A stretch of 5,582 nt of DNA. Origin: Thermoleophilia bacterium. GTDB taxonomy: Bacteria > Actinomycetota > Thermoleophilia > Gaiellales > SKUG01. The stretch spans positions 2,966-8,547 of the forward strand of contig JAGQUL010000053.1 in assembly GCA_020438525.1 (NCBI GenBank). Reading direction: 5' to 3'. Below the pieces are notes generated by a model that did no database searches, was not told where the DNA came from, and saw only the letters and a list, made by a program, of their open reading frames with translations. Below are positions 5,253 through 5,582 of the stretch, piece by piece; within the stretch, counting starts at the first letter, position 1, and every line of letters begins with the position of its first letter. The position numbers and the translations under genes are program-made.

Positions 5253-5582
5253 GCGATCGCGCCCACCCGTCCGGAGACCTCCAGACCGCCTATGAAGACG
5301 GCCTGCACGGCCGGTGAACCGACATGGTAGGGAAGGTTCGCGAGCGCCGGCTGGTCGAGCAGCACCACGTCGCCGCGCCAGCCGGGATCGAGGCGTCCCA
5401 CGCGGTCGGCCAGGCCGAGCACCCAGGCGGCGTTGACGGTGCATGCAGTGAGCGCCTCGGCGGCGCGCAGGCGGCAGCCGATGCAGGCGAGCGACATGGC
5501 GAGCGTGAGCGATTCGCCGAAGCTGGAGCCGGGATTGAAGTCGGACGCGAGCGCGATGATCGCGCCGGCGTCGACGAGCTCG
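5249..5582 (-). CDS. hutI: Imidazolonepropionase, C-terminal part (partial, cut by right edge)
   Basis: The last 110 residues of an amidohydrolase-superfamily enzyme. ELVDAGAIIALASDFNPGSS near the visible start is the signature of imidazolonepropionase: the Asp of SDFNPG is the family's metal-ligand or catalytic Asp on the last barrel strand, and NPGS is characteristic of HutI. It is followed by a helical CRLRAAEALTACTVNAAWVLGL and the returning beta-sandwich DRVGRLDPGWRGDVVLLD, then NLPYHVGSPAVQAVFIGG, all typical of the HutI C-terminus. The enzyme opens imidazolone-5-propanoate to N-formimino-L-glutamate, the third step of histidine degradation, in the cytoplasm. The metal-binding histidines lie upstream, outside the window. 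Other hut genes are not visible. The stop codon overlaps the GTG of the membrane-protein gene that follows. A related amidohydrolase of different specificity is less likely given the DFNPGS motif. Confidence 0.93.
   Translation of the reverse strand, partial: ELVDAGAIIALASDFNPGSSFGESLTLAMSLACIGCRLRAAEALTACTVNAAWVLGLADRVGRLDPGWRGDVVLLDQPALANLPYHVGSPAVQAVFIGGLEVSGRVGAIA

Noticed and set aside
4177..5295. 372-codon plus-strand frame opposite the DUF2207-like gene, and a similar one at 4278-5330
   Set aside because: Both are Ser/Arg- or Val/Gly/Arg-rich antisense shadows of a minus-strand gene with clear membrane segments and coupled start.
5253..5444. Start at 5444 for the DUF2207-like protein, giving 539 residues
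   Set aside because: The added 64 residues run through hutI in another frame and are Arg/Gly-rich. The GTG at 5252 overlapping the hutI stop is the more natural start.

Overview
The window is GC-rich, codes almost end to end, uses GTG as well as ATG starts and shows strong G/C bias at third codon positions. This, together with the order metallo-hydrolase > hisS > (insert) > aspS, suggests a chromosomal segment of a high-GC Actinomycetota. The glyoxalase II-like gene next to hisS, with aspS further on, resembles the arrangement known from mycobacteria. An Acidimicrobiia-type lineage is possible, but that is a guess from style and not from a marker gene.

Layout, left to right. Positions 1-658 (minus) hold the N-terminal half of aspartyl-tRNA synthetase (aspS), cut by the left edge. 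Positions 659-774 are a divergent intergenic region with a putative aspS -10 box and GGGCACG repeats. Positions 775-1350 (plus) hold the only forward gene, a small protein I read as a stand-alone ADP-ribosyltransferase-fold protein. It converges with hisS (1361-2647, minus), their stop codons lying 10 bp apart. A 32-bp gap then leads to an overlapping pair on the minus strand: a 129-residue two-helix membrane protein (3372-3761) followed by a glyoxalase II-like metallo-beta-lactamase-fold hydrolase (2680-3375). After a 63-bp gap with a strong hairpin comes a second overlapping pair: the 3' end of hutI (imidazolonepropionase, 5249-5582, cut by the right edge) followed by a 475-residue membrane protein with a DUF2207-like layout (3825-5252).

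The minus strand therefore reads as hutI > membrane protein // small membrane protein > MBL hydrolase // hisS // aspS. Within each pair the downstream gene starts with GTG overlapping the TGA of the upstream gene, which suggests translational coupling. aspS, hisS and the small membrane-protein gene each have a -10-like hexamer ending 6-7 nt before the ATG, the spacing expected for leaderless transcripts. The housekeeping content is tRNA charging (Asp, His), histidine catabolism and thioester or detoxification-type hydrolysis. The exceptional element is the ADP-ribosyltransferase-like gene lying between two aminoacyl-tRNA synthetase genes in the opposite orientation. I see no rRNA, tRNA, CRISPR, insertion sequence or phage signature. 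No gene-free stretch exceeds about 120 bases.
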